Assembly (NCBI GenBank): GCA_030180135.1
Contig: CM058240.1
Coordinates: forward strand, 70,923,581-70,987,580
Source of the DNA: Orychophragmus violaceus
Taxonomy: Eukaryota; Streptophyta; Magnoliopsida; Brassicales; Brassicaceae
Reading direction: 5' to 3'
DNA length: 64,000 nt
A model generated the notes under the pieces. That model did no database searches, had not been told where the DNA came from, and worked only from the letters and a program-made list of their open reading frames with translations. A program made the position numbers and the translations under genes. This document shows positions 36,654-46,100 of this stretch, one piece after another. Position 1 is the first letter of the stretch; every line of letters begins with the position of its first letter.

Positions 36654-39600
36654 ATGGTGAACACTGATGATGATCAGGAAGAACACAGCCGTGTCAGAGA
36701 AAATAAAGCCTTGGTTGAAGCAGTCACTGCAAATTTGGCTAAGAAGTTGGATGAGAGTCTTGCAGCATTTAGGGAAGAAAGTTTAGGAACCAAGTTCTAC
36801 ACAAGATGTCATGTCCAAGGCAAGGTGTGCAGCCTCATGATTGATAAAAGGAGTTGCAATAATGTGGCGAGTGAATACATGGTTAAAAAGCTTGGATTAA
36901 AAGTGAAGCAGCATCCATGGCTTGATGATGATTACAAATTAAGAGTGAGCCGCCAAGTGATGATTTCCATAACCATTGGAAAGTATGAGGACGAGGTTCT
37001 GTGTGATGTCCTACCAATGGAATCATGTCACATCATTCTTGGGAAACAATGGCAGAACAAACATCAAGCAATCCAAGATGTTCTCAAAAACCGATATTCG
37101 TTCAAGTACAAAGGAGGAAAGATTAGTCTGATCTCAATGACACCAGATGAAATTCAACAAGATCAGCTAATTCTAAAACAAAGAATAAGACAGGTTGTAA
37201 GTGAATCTCTTAACCCTCCTCACGTGAAAGAAAAGGTTCTTGTGACTGATTCTAAAGAAACTCCTACGAGTTTAACTAACATTGCACCGGAGCTGCCATC
37301 TCCGAGTGAGAGTTCTTCTCTTTTGCAGGACTCTAAGGAGACAGTAGATGACCCAAAGGAGAGACCACCCATCCGTGACGAGGAACCACAAGGAGAATCA
37401 CCAGCAGAAACACAAGGGAGTTTGTCTTTGGTTAGTGACTTGGAGCGGCCAACCCAACTCGTCCCAGAACCAGTCTTTATGCCATTTCCTTTTGACTACC
37501 CAAGAAAGCACTGTAAGGAAATTGACTTGGCTAGGACTGAACCTAATGTGTTTATTTTGATTTCTGCTGAAGATGAAAAACGCTTTGGTTTAGAAAATGT
37601 GAAAGAGTTTCGTGTTTCAAACCCTGTTTTTGACAAAATGATTCCAAGTTTTGAAACATTCACACCTGAAAAGTTCTTTAAGCCAAAAGATTTTATGTTT
37701 GACGAGTTTCATGAATTTAACTCTTCTTTGAGAGTTTCTTTGTTTAGCAACAATGCATTTGAGATTTTTAGAACTAAAACAGATTATGCATTGTTTAAAG
37801 CTTTTCCTGAATTGAATCATTTGCTTAAAAACTTGTTGAGTGAATCAAATCAGTTTAATGATTTTTGCAAATCAACTTTGAAATATCATGTTTTTGAATT
37901 CTCTACTTCAAGTATAATGCACTTGTTCTGCCCCATGAGTGTTCAGAAAGGAACAGGAACCATGGAGAAGCATAAGTACTTGGGAGAATTTACAATCAAA
38001 GAAAATCCACCAGATTTGCATCAGCCTCAATCCATCTACAAAGAATTGAAACGAGGAACCATGAGTGGAGCTGGAAAGTTCACTAGAAGCAAGTCAATAT
38101 TGACTCATGGAGATCTTGTATTCTTGCAATTTAGATCAACAAACCAGGAGCAAGGAAATGCCCAAGCTTCATCAATGTTCAAAGACAAACCACCAGATGC
38201 ATTACTTATGCTCATACCAAACTACAATTCCCAGCAAGGTAAGAAAATTATTGTGGCTGATACAATAATTCCAAGGTATGCATCTCTTCTTATCCCTAAG
38301 GCTGAATTGCTGAAACTTGAACACATTAGAATGCTTTACAATTCAAATGATAACCTGAAGAATGTGTTTCCATTTTGTGAAAAGTTTGAGCACAAGAAGT
38401 TCTTTAGGCATGGAGGTTTTATATTTGATAGAAATAAATTGTGTAAGCCTAGTTGTTCTTTGCTGAATTCTGTTTTGAATTTTGTTGATAAACTCACTAG
38501 AGCTTTGGATATTGCTGAACTGTTCTTTGGAGAGATTGTTTACTATGATAGCATTCTGAATTTTAACTTAGATGATCCTGCTAAACATGTGAATTTTGAT
38601 GATCTAAGTAGGAAACTGCTTACTAGTAGACATGATTATTTCTTTTGCACCCATGATCTTTTGCCTCGAGATTTTGCTGTGAGTATACAGGATGGGGAAC
38701 TGAATTTTCATGACCCAAAAACGTGGCTCTACCATGTGTGGCTTAAGAAGATGGCTGTGCAAGTTTTCCTTGAGCCAATGGAGCATGAAAACGTCAAGGA
38801 TTCTTCCATGATCCAAGAAGAACCCCCAGATCCAACACCAATAGCTTTGATGAGAACAAGTGACAAACATATCCAGAGCCTTATTCAGATAAGTACTTCT
38901 TTGACTTTGTTTGTTTCTCATGCTATAGGAACTATGATTATGAGTTTATTACATCCAGGAAACATTGAGAAATATTTAAGTTTGTTCAAAGAATATTTGG
39001 GATCAAATTCTTGTCTTAGAAAAGAGGAACATGAAAAGGATTATGTTATAATTCAAGCTGAGACATGTTCATATGTTTATTATTCCATGACTGTAATAAT
39101 GCACTTTCTCTTTGCCAAAGGTGTTGATCAGATTGCAGGTATGAAAAAGGATTCACCGGAGTTAGAAGATCCCTCGAAAATTGTCTTTGTGCGAACTGGA
39201 ATTGGAGTTATTTTGATGCAGGATAAGAAGACCATTGCTTATTTTAGGATGATCTTTGAGGTTGGAGAAAAAGTATTGATACAATTGAGAAAGAAACGAT
39301 TCCAAGCTGAAAGAGAGTCCAAACTGATGCCAAAGATCGATGGTCCATTCAACATAACAAGACGAATCAACAACAAAGCTTATGAACTTGAGCTGCAAGG
39401 TAAGTATAATGTGAGTTCCATTTTCAAAGTTTCTAACTTAGTTCATTTCATTGCAGATGAATTGGATTTGAGGTCAAATCCCTTTCAAGAGGGAGGGGAT
39501 GATGTGATCCTGCCCAGCACTAAAAACATGGACCTTGAACCTGAGCTTGAACCTGATGGAGCTAAAGACATGGAGCATGAACCTGATGGAAATAAGCTTG

Positions 39601-39980
39601 AAGAAGAGGACCAGCTTGGAGTTGAGGAGCAGCTTGAACCAGAGGATGCGTTTAGAGCGGAGAAAGAGTATACTAATGATGTTATCTTAACCTCACTGGT
39701 TTTGATATATGATCATCAAATGGGCATGTGTCTCATTTGTACTCTTTTTCCCTTGTCAAGTTTTGTCCCACTGGGTTTTCTTGACAAGGTTTTTAATGAG
39801 GCAAATGATTCACATTCAAATCACCCATTTGTTGATCCAGACCATGGCATAGCATCCGGAATTCGACCCAATGGAGGAGATATCAAGTCCAGCCTATTTT
39901 ATGCCCATTACAAGTCTAAGAAGAGCCCAAAACAAGCTGATAATTTCCAGCCCAAGAAGAGTTACGAAAATGGAGTCTGA
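36654..39980 (+). CDS. Chimeric gypsy-derived ORF: protease-like N-part, unknown middle, RNase H/integrase tail
   Basis: An ORF of 1108 codons from the ATG in GGAAACATGG; an in-frame ATG at 36594 would add 20 residues. Residues about 48-155 resemble plant gypsy retropepsin (CHVQGKVCSLMID, then VLCDVLPMESCHIILGKQWQ), but the active-site region reads IDKRSC where the family normally has IDGGSC, so it is probably inactive. Residues about 156-840 I do not recognise; two stretches near 323-370 and 569-610 resemble each other (FExF..xKFF....F.FD) and suggest an internal duplication. Residues about 844-865 (TGIGVILMQDKKTIAYF) are a remnant of RNase H, fused directly to an integrase C-terminal segment at about 871-945 (RKKRFQAERESKL, FNITRRINNKAYELEL, ending NPFQEGGDD). 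The frame then continues through the polypurine tract into the 3' LTR for about 160 residues that are acidic at first (EPELEPDG). Reverse transcriptase and integrase core are missing. Function unknown. Confidence 0.75.
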   Translation: MVNTDDDQEEHSRVRENKALVEAVTANLAKKLDESLAAFREESLGTKFYTRCHVQGKVCSLMIDKRSCNNVASEYMVKKLGLKVKQHPWLDDDYKLRVSRQVMISITIGKYEDEVLCDVLPMESCHIILGKQWQNKHQAIQDVLKNRYSFKYKGGKISLISMTPDEIQQDQLILKQRIRQVVSESLNPPHVKEKVLVTDSKETPTSLTNIAPELPSPSESSSLLQDSKETVDDPKERPPIRDEEPQGESPAETQGSLSLVSDLERPTQLVPEPVFMPFPFDYPRKHCKEIDLARTEPNVFILISAEDEKRFGLENVKEFRVSNPVFDKMIPSFETFTPEKFFKPKDFMFDEFHEFNSSLRVSLFSNNAFEIFRTKTDYALFKAFPELNHLLKNLLSESNQFNDFCKSTLKYHVFEFSTSSIMHLFCPMSVQKGTGTMEKHKYLGEFTIKENPPDLHQPQSIYKELKRGTMSGAGKFTRSKSILTHGDLVFLQFRSTNQEQGNAQASSMFKDKPPDALLMLIPNYNSQQGKKIIVADTIIPRYASLLIPKAELLKLEHIRMLYNSNDNLKNVFPFCEKFEHKKFFRHGGFIFDRNKLCKPSCSLLNSVLNFVDKLTRALDIAELFFGEIVYYDSILNFNLDDPAKHVNFDDLSRKLLTSRHDYFFCTHDLLPRDFAVSIQDGELNFHDPKTWLYHVWLKKMAVQVFLEPMEHENVKDSSMIQEEPPDPTPIALMRTSDKHIQSLIQISTSLTLFVSHAIGTMIMSLLHPGNIEKYLSLFKEYLGSNSCLRKEEHEKDYVIIQAETCSYVYYSMTVIMHFLFAKGVDQIAGMKKDSPELEDPSKIVFVRTGIGVILMQDKKTIAYFRMIFEVGEKVLIQLRKKRFQAERESKLMPKIDGPFNITRRINNKAYELELQGKYNVSSIFKVSNLVHFIADELDLRSNPFQEGGDDVILPSTKNMDLEPELEPDGAKDMEHEPDGNKLEEEDQLGVEEQLEPEDAFRAEKEYTNDVILTSLVLIYDHQMGMCLICTLFPLSSFVPLGFLDKVFNEANDSHSNHPFVDPDHGIASGIRPNGGDIKSSLFYAHYKSKKSPKQADNFQPKKSYENGV
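39487..39499 (+). other. Polypurine tract of F
   Basis: AAGAGGGAGGGGA directly 5' of the 3' LTR; it also encodes part of the QEGGDD end of the integrase tail. Confidence 0.9.
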
Positions 39981-40382
39981 AGGGTCATTTTTCAGATTCA
40001 AATAAGTGTTTAATTCTGGTCTTGTGTTATTTCCTAGGTGTGTTAATTGCTTCTCATGCAGCCTTGTTGCATTTTCTATTTAAAACTCTTTGTAGCCATT
40101 TCTGAACTTTTATCAAACTTCTTTTTATCAAAACTTTTCGAGATTGTTTGATCTGAATGGTGTGTAATATCCATTCATCTTTGATTCTTCTTTTGGTGAT
40201 TCCTCTCCTAGAAGATCAGAGTTCGAAAGTCTTGAAGTGATTCCGCAGCTTCAGGAAGTTTCTTTCAATCCACTGTTTCTATTCCTTTCAATCTGTCCAT
40301 CCCATTTGATTATCACCCCTCAAACAACCAGACTCACAAAGTGCATCAAAGGGCAGAGATCTTCTCCATTAAGATCGTATCA
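39500..40382 (+). repeat. 3' LTR of F (883 bp)
   Basis: Copy of 35262-36144 with one visible mismatch. It contains the last part of the F ORF (stop at 39978-39980) and the hairpin at 39751-39789. It is followed by the GTAGT target duplication. Confidence 0.95.
39751..39789 (+). other. Conserved hairpin in 3' LTR of F
   Basis: CCTTGTCAAG / CTTGACAAGG, same as at 35513-35551; here it is also inside the long ORF. Confidence 0.7.
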
Positions 40383-40389
40383 GTAGTGT
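40383..40389 (+). repeat. Seven-base satellite remnant with right target duplication of F and left flank of C
   Basis: GTAGTGT is all that remains of satellite between F and C. GTAGT (40383-40387) is the right target duplication of F. AGTGT (40385-40389) is the predicted left target duplication of C. The satellite variant GTAGTGTTACTTAGG occurs in the array (for example at 5037-5051). Confidence 0.85.
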
Positions 40390-40903
40390 TATTGAATTGG
40401 AGATCATACTATGCATAATTCAACAATGTGCAAAGTTGGGGCAGTTTTTGATAATGTGTCTCGGATGAAAATCATATTAAGGGTCTACACTCTCTCCTAA
40501 GGTTAACCTTCAAGTATCTTGGCTTATTACTATTTTGGGAAGTCTGAGAAGATCAGAACAGTAAGGACCAGGATCAGAGGCACCTAAGGTCCTTTCACTT
40601 TCACCAGAACAAGACAAAGGAAGGTCACCATCTTGTGACTGTTTTTCCTCTCTCTCTCCAACGAATTTCCCATTTGTTTTCTTCTGGTTTATCATTTGTT
40701 TATTGTTCATTAACCCTAGCAGTAGCTCTATATATATTGTTGTAACTCATTTGGTTTATACACAAGAGAAATATACATCTCTTTCACTCTTATACCACTC
40801 TCTCTCTACCGCAGCTGAAAACCCTAATTGGGTTTCAGCCTTCTTCTTCAATTCTCCAAAGCAATCTACCCTATTCTCTCTATCTAAATCAACTATTCTA
40901 ACA
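40390..40903 (+). repeat. 5' LTR of C (514 bp)
   Basis: Starts TATTGAATTGG and ends TATTCTAACA, matching the TATTGRA...TTCTWACA ends of the other copia LTRs here. It follows satellite directly and precedes the primer-binding site directly. TATA-like TATATATATT is at 40729-40738. No partner LTR is in the window to confirm the ends. Confidence 0.87.
40729..40738 (+). promoter_or_regulatory. TATA-like box in 5' LTR of C
   Basis: TATATATATT about 165 bp before the LTR end, same relative place as in the B-family LTR. Confidence 0.45.
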
Positions 40904-40915
40904 TGGTATCAGAGC
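40904..40915 (+). other. Primer-binding site of C (tRNA-iMet type)
   Basis: TGGTATCAGAGC immediately after the LTR end AACA. Confidence 0.9.
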
Positions 40916-41119
40916 TTTAAGCTTCTGTACCTCATTTACTTCCGCTGAAACTCACAAAAATCTGTTCTTGAGCTCTTAAGTTCTTAAGCTCACTTCTCAG
41001 TTCTTATAAGTTCTTCTAAGTTCTTAAGCTCATTTCTTTTACTTCTTGTGTTCTGTGTGAGTTGAGAACGCCCCATTTCATCTTGAATACTCCCTCCTTG
41101 CTTTATATCAGTCTTAGCA
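40916..41119 (+). other. Untranslated leader of C
   Basis: About 200 bp between primer-binding site and the gag ATG, rich in TTCTTAAG-like short repeats. Nothing coding is seen. Confidence 0.6.
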
Positions 41120-42433
41120 ATGGAGAACTCAAGAGTTGTTATTCCTGTGATTTTGAAAGGCTCAAACTACATTGTTTGGGCTAGGATGGTGAAGTCTGCA
41201 CTTGGAGGCAGAGGTCTGTGGAAGTATATCCTGAGTGACACTGCTCCACAGAAGGTGTTTAAGGCCAGGTCTGAAGCTGAAGCCAAGAAAGGAGCTGAGG
41301 CAGAGACTAAAGCCAGTGATGAGTCTCTTGAAGAGGCAGCTGAAGCAGAAGAAGAGGCGTGGATGCAAGGGGACCAGAATGTGCTTTCTATACTCCAAAG
41401 CTCACTGGACCAGCACCTATTGGAAGCCTACTCTTATTGTGTGACTTCTAAGCAGCTGTGGGATACTCTTGAGAAGGTTTATGGGAATAAATCAAACTTA
41501 ACAAGAGTCTTTGAAGTGAAGCTGGCCATTAACAATCTCCAGCAAGAAGACATGGAGTTTAAAGCTCATTTTGGGAAGTTTAGCTCACTGTGGTCAGAGT
41601 TGGAGATGCTGAGGCCACCAAGCAGTGATCCTTTGGTGTTGCAAGAAAGGAGAGAGCAAGATAAAGTCTTTGCTCTTCTGCTCACCTTGAACTCATCCTA
41701 TAATTCCTTGATCAAGCATATCCTAAGGGCAGACACTCTACCTGACATTGATGATGTGTGTGGGCAAATTCAGAAGGAACAAGGCTCATTTGGGTTGTTC
41801 AAAGGGAAAGGAGAGCTGGTAACCGCAAACAAGGGGCTGTACATGGCTGATGAGAGGAAGAACTATGGAGGTGACCAGAGAGGAGTCTTGATGTGTGATT
41901 TTTGCAAGAAGAGTGGGCATTTGAAGGATAGATGCTGGCGCCTTCACCCTAACCTCAGACCCTCATCTCATACCAACAGGTTCAAAGATCAAAGGGCAAA
42001 CTATTCATATGGTGCAGCTGGACCAGGTTCTTCTTCAATGCAGCAATGTGATGAAGGGAGAGCAATGGTGGTTCATCAAGCACCAGCTGTGACTGCTCAA
42101 AATGATGTGGTAAGGAGGTCAGACCTTGAGGCTCTCATCAAAGCTCTCAAGGAGAACTCTGGTATGGCTCTTGGTACTTCACTTTTTGCATCAAACAAAC
42201 TGAAACCTTTGATCATTGATTCAGGAGCCTCTCATCATATGATAAGTGATTCTAAGTTGATAAACAATGTTGAACCTGCCTTAGGAAGTGTAGTGATTGC
42301 AAATGGTGATAAAATTCCAATACAAGGCATAGGAAATCTGAAAATGTTTAACAAAGAATCTAAAGCCTTCTTTATGCCTAGTTTCACATCAAACTTAGTT
42401 TCTGTAAAAAGGATAGCCACTGATTTGAATTGC
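41120..42433 (+). pseudogene. C gag-pol fragment 1: gag, zinc knuckle and protease
   Basis: Starts at the conserved MENSRV. The gag domain occupies about residues 1-240 with an acidic, E/A-rich insert near 45-85. The zinc knuckle C-x2-C-x4-H-x4-C (CDFCKKSGHLKDRC) is near residues 258-271, and retropepsin DSGASHH is near 366. The frame is broken off after IATDLNC by insertion of D; two bases into D it meets a stop. The continuation is at 48201. This portion has no internal frameshift. Confidence 0.92.
42429..42433 (+). repeat. Target-site duplication of D, left copy
   Basis: ATTGC, repeated at 48201-48205. Removing D plus one copy gives a continuous match to the related G sequence at 455-466. 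Confidence 0.92.
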
Positions 42434-42954
42434 TGTTAGAATTAAGAGTTTAAGAGAGATTGAGTGAGTATAAGAGAGTTTAGAGTGAAGGGAAGAAGAG
42501 AGATGTCGCTAGGGTTTATAGAGAGAGAGTATGCGGCCGAGAGAGAGTATTGAGTGTAAACTTGGGAAATGAATCCCTAAAAGTGTGTATTGATACTTCA
42601 AGTGTTACAAGACATATATAGGAGAGTAAGTAGGGTTCTGGATACAAGAAACAATAAAATAAGAGTGAGAAGAGGACAAAGGAGTGCAACGGCTCCAAGG
42701 TGATAGTGACAGCTCTTCAACCGGTTCTGAAGAGAGAGAAAGATGCTCTGCCCTAGGGATCAGTCCTGCTGAGCTTCAGACCTGTTGTACTATGATGTTG
42801 GGGATATAAACAAACATTTATATCAAGATCACATGTTTGTATTATACCCCAAAGTCTTCAACAACCGCAAACCCTAAACCGGCTCATTCCTTGTTCCACA
42901 CTTCTTATGCCTTGTTTCACACTCTTGTTAACTTCTTCAATCCTTATTTCAATA
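42434..42954 (-). repeat. 3' LTR of D (521 bp)
   Basis: On the plus strand it runs TGTTAGAATTAAG to TATTTCAATA. It looks identical to 47680-48200. Confidence 0.95.
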
Positions 42955-42963
42955 CTCCCCCTC
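42955..42963 (-). other. Polypurine tract of D
   Basis: CTCCCCCTC on the plus strand (GAGGGGGAG in the element's sense), next to the 3' LTR. Confidence 0.88.
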
Positions 42964-43025
42964 AAGCTTGATCATGGAGATGGGGTGATCAAGCTTGGAA
43001 CCGTAGATACTTACCTCATTAAAAA

Positions 43026-43069
43026 CCTTGATATAGAAAAACCACTTTGGGATAAAAACTATATCAAGG
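43026..43069 (-). other. Conserved pre-PPT hairpin of D
   Basis: CCTTGATATAG (43026-43036) pairs with CTATATCAAGG (43059-43069), an 11-bp perfect stem whose sequence differs from the stems in A/B/C/G and F, at the same place between stop codon and polypurine tract. Flanks TTTTTAATGAGG and CTCTTTTTCCC are conserved. Confidence 0.72.
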
Positions 43070-43103
43070 GAAAAAGAGTATAAGCTCTACGGCCTAGGGT
43101 TCT

Positions 43104-46100
43104 TCAAGCTTGAGAGAGGTCAATGAGTCCAAGCTTAGGAAGAATGAACTCACAAACCTTCAAGCTAGCAGCCTTGGTGAAGATGTCTGCTAGTTGATCC
43201 GAGCTTCTTGTGTAACAAGGTAAGATCACACCTTCTTGAACCTTCTGCCTCACCTTGTGACAATCCACCTCTATGTGCTTTGTTCTCTCATGAAACACTG
43301 AGTTGGAAGCTATGTGTATTGCAGCCTGATTATCACAATGCATTGTGATTGGAGTTGGTTGATCAATGCCCAAATCTTCAAGTAAAGCCTTCAGCCATGT
43401 CAACTCATTGGTAAGCTTCCTCATTGCTCTATACTCTGCCTCTGCACTTGAGCAAGACACCACCTTCTGCTTCTTTGTTTTCCAAGTCACAAGATTGCCT
43501 CCAATGAATGTACAATAGCCTGAAGTGGACCTCCTATCCTGTCTATCTCCTGCCCAATCTGCATCACAATATCCTACAATCTCTGTGCTTTGATTGCACC
43601 CCATCCATATCCCTTGGCCAGGAGATCCATTGAGGTACCTTAGGATCCGGTCCACCATGTTCCAATGATGCATCATTGGAGCTTGCATATGCTGGCTCAC
43701 CTGGTTCACAGCAAAACACAAATCAGGCCGTGTAATAGTAAGATAAATCAGCTTACCAACCATCCTCCTATAGAGTGTAATGTCTCCAAATGGCTCCTTT
43801 GCAATCTCCCCCTCTCTTGTGACTTTGTAGCCTTCTTCAAGAGGTGTCTTGGCTGTCTTTCCATTTAGCTTACCTGCTTCACTCAACAAATCAAGAGTGT
43901 ACTTCCTTTGTGATAAGAAGAGGCCTTCCTTAGACCGGCACACTTCTATCCCTAGGAAGTACTTTAGTTCACCAAGATCCTTGATATCAAACACAGATTT
44001 CAAATGATCTTTGCAAGCTTGAATTCCTACCTTGTCACTCCCTGAGATGATGATATCATCTACATAAATGAGAATGACAACAATACCTTCTTGGCTTGAT
44101 TGAGTGAAGAGAGTATGATCAGCTTCTGATCTACTAAAACCCTTTTCCATGAGAGTTGTGCTTAGCTTGTGGTACCAAGCTCTAGGAGATTGTTTGAGAC
44201 CATAGATTGCCTTCTTCAACCTCAGAACCTTTCCTTGTGTTACCATGCCTTCAAGACCAGGTGGTGGAGTCATGTAAACCTCATCTTCTAGCTCTCCTTG
44301 GAGGAATGCATTCTTGACATCCATTTGATGCAAATCCCACTCCAAGTTTGTTGCTAAGGACAGAATCACTCTCACTGTATGAAGCTTGGCTACTGGTGCA
44401 AAAGTGTCTCTATAATCCTCTCCATAGGTTTGTGTAAACCCTCTTGCAACTAATCTGGCCTTGTACCTCTCTATCTCTCCATTGCTCTTGTATTTGATAG
44501 TGAAAACCCATTTGGAACTCACTGCCCTCTTCTTCCTTGGTAAATCTGTTTCATACCAAGTGTTGTTGTTTTCCATTGCCTTGATCTCTTCTCCAACTGC
44601 ATCAGTCCACTTCTTGTGCTCCTTAGCTTCTTCATAGGTTTTAGGAACCCATTCAGCATCAATAGCACTCATAAACACCTTGTGCTCAGTTGGGAAGTGA
44701 GCAAGTGTGCAAACAGCTTGTGTTGGATGAGCTACTGCCTTGCAATTGTAGTAAACCCTAGTCTTCATCCATTCAGACGGGTCCTTTCTCTCTCTAGTAC
44801 TTCTTCTAAGCATTTTAACCGGCTGTTGATGTTGTACTACTTCAGGTTCCTCTTGCACTACAGATTCCTCTTGCATAGCTTCAGGTTCCATTTGTTGGCC
44901 AACAATCTCTTCTCTATCATCTTGATCATGTGTGGCAGAACCATCAGCTTGTGGTTCCTCTTGTGATTCTCCATTGCCCTCCTCATGATCAAGATGAGTA
45001 GGCTCATCCATAATGTTAGTTTCCTCAGCCGGTTTATCCACTTGAGTCGCCTCACTCCTCTTTGGCTGAGCAATTCCCAGGCTCTCTAAGATCCTCCTTA
45101 GGTTATTGGCACGGTCAGAAGGGTTATTAGGAAGGTCCTTAAGGCTCTCCCAACTCTTTTCTTCATAGAAACCCTTTGACTCCACAAACTTGACATCTCT
45201 AGAGACTAATACCCTTCTAGTCTCAGGTACATAGCACTTGTACCCTCTCTGGTTTGTAGAATACCCAATGAACATTGCTTTGACACTCTTATGATCAAGC
45301 TTATCTCTCTGCTCTCCTGGTTTTAAAACAAAACACAAACATCCAAACACACGTAAGTGATGAATTGAAGGTTTAGTTTTGTTCAATACCTGATATGGTG
45401 AAGCATCTTGTAGAACTCTTGTGGGTGTCCTATTGATTAGATAGCAAGCAGACATCACAGCATCACTCCAAAACCTTTTGGGAACATTTGTATGAAACAT
45501 GATTGATCTGGCCACCTCCATCAAGTGTGTATTCTTCCTCTCAGCCACACCATTCTGTTGTGGAGTGTATGGACAGCTTGTTTGGTGAATGATCCCATGT
45601 TTTGCAAGATGATGTTTGAATGCATTGCTTGTGTATTCCCCACCATTATCTGACCTAAATATCTTAATCTTGGCATTGAAATTGTTAGATACATAGGTTT
45701 GAAAGTTCATGAATGCTTCTAACACCCTATCTTTAGATTGAATCAAAGTTAACCAAGTATACTTGGATTTCTCATCAATGAATGTCACAAAATACTTATG
45801 ATTCTCTCTAGAAACACATGGAGCAGTCCAAACATCAGAGTGAACAAGATCAAAGCAGTTTGCATACACGGTTTTAGAACTAGGGAAGACTGATTTGCAA
45901 TGTTTTCCAAGGATACATGCTTCACAATCATCATTTTTAAAGGAAACAAAGGGCAACATTAAACCTAAGGCACGAGAGTGAGGGTGACCAAGTCTAGCAT
46001 GCCATACAGAATCATTAACTAGAGTAGAACTAAAAACAGAAGCAGATAATTCAGATGCAAGGTTGGTGTCTTCAAGCATGTATAACTCATCCTTTGTCAC

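Larger units (their letters stand above)
35262..40382 (+). mobile_element. Non-autonomous Ty3/gypsy-type LTR retrotransposon F
   Basis: A complete 5121-bp element: 883-bp LTRs (TGATG...TATCA), primer-binding site, one long ORF, polypurine tract, and a GTAGT target duplication in the satellite. The two LTRs differ by eye at one site (C at about 35677, T at about 39915), so it inserted recently. The gypsy assignment rests on the protease type and on an RNase H/integrase tail ending NPFQEGGDD at the polypurine tract, as in plant Ty3/gypsy pol. It lacks gag zinc knuckle, reverse transcriptase core and integrase catalytic core, and must have been mobilised in trans. Confidence 0.9.

Noticed and set aside
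38604..38921. Antisense ORFs within F and the copia elements
   Set aside because: Short, without recognisable domains, and opposite to clearly coding frames; shadows of the real ORFs.
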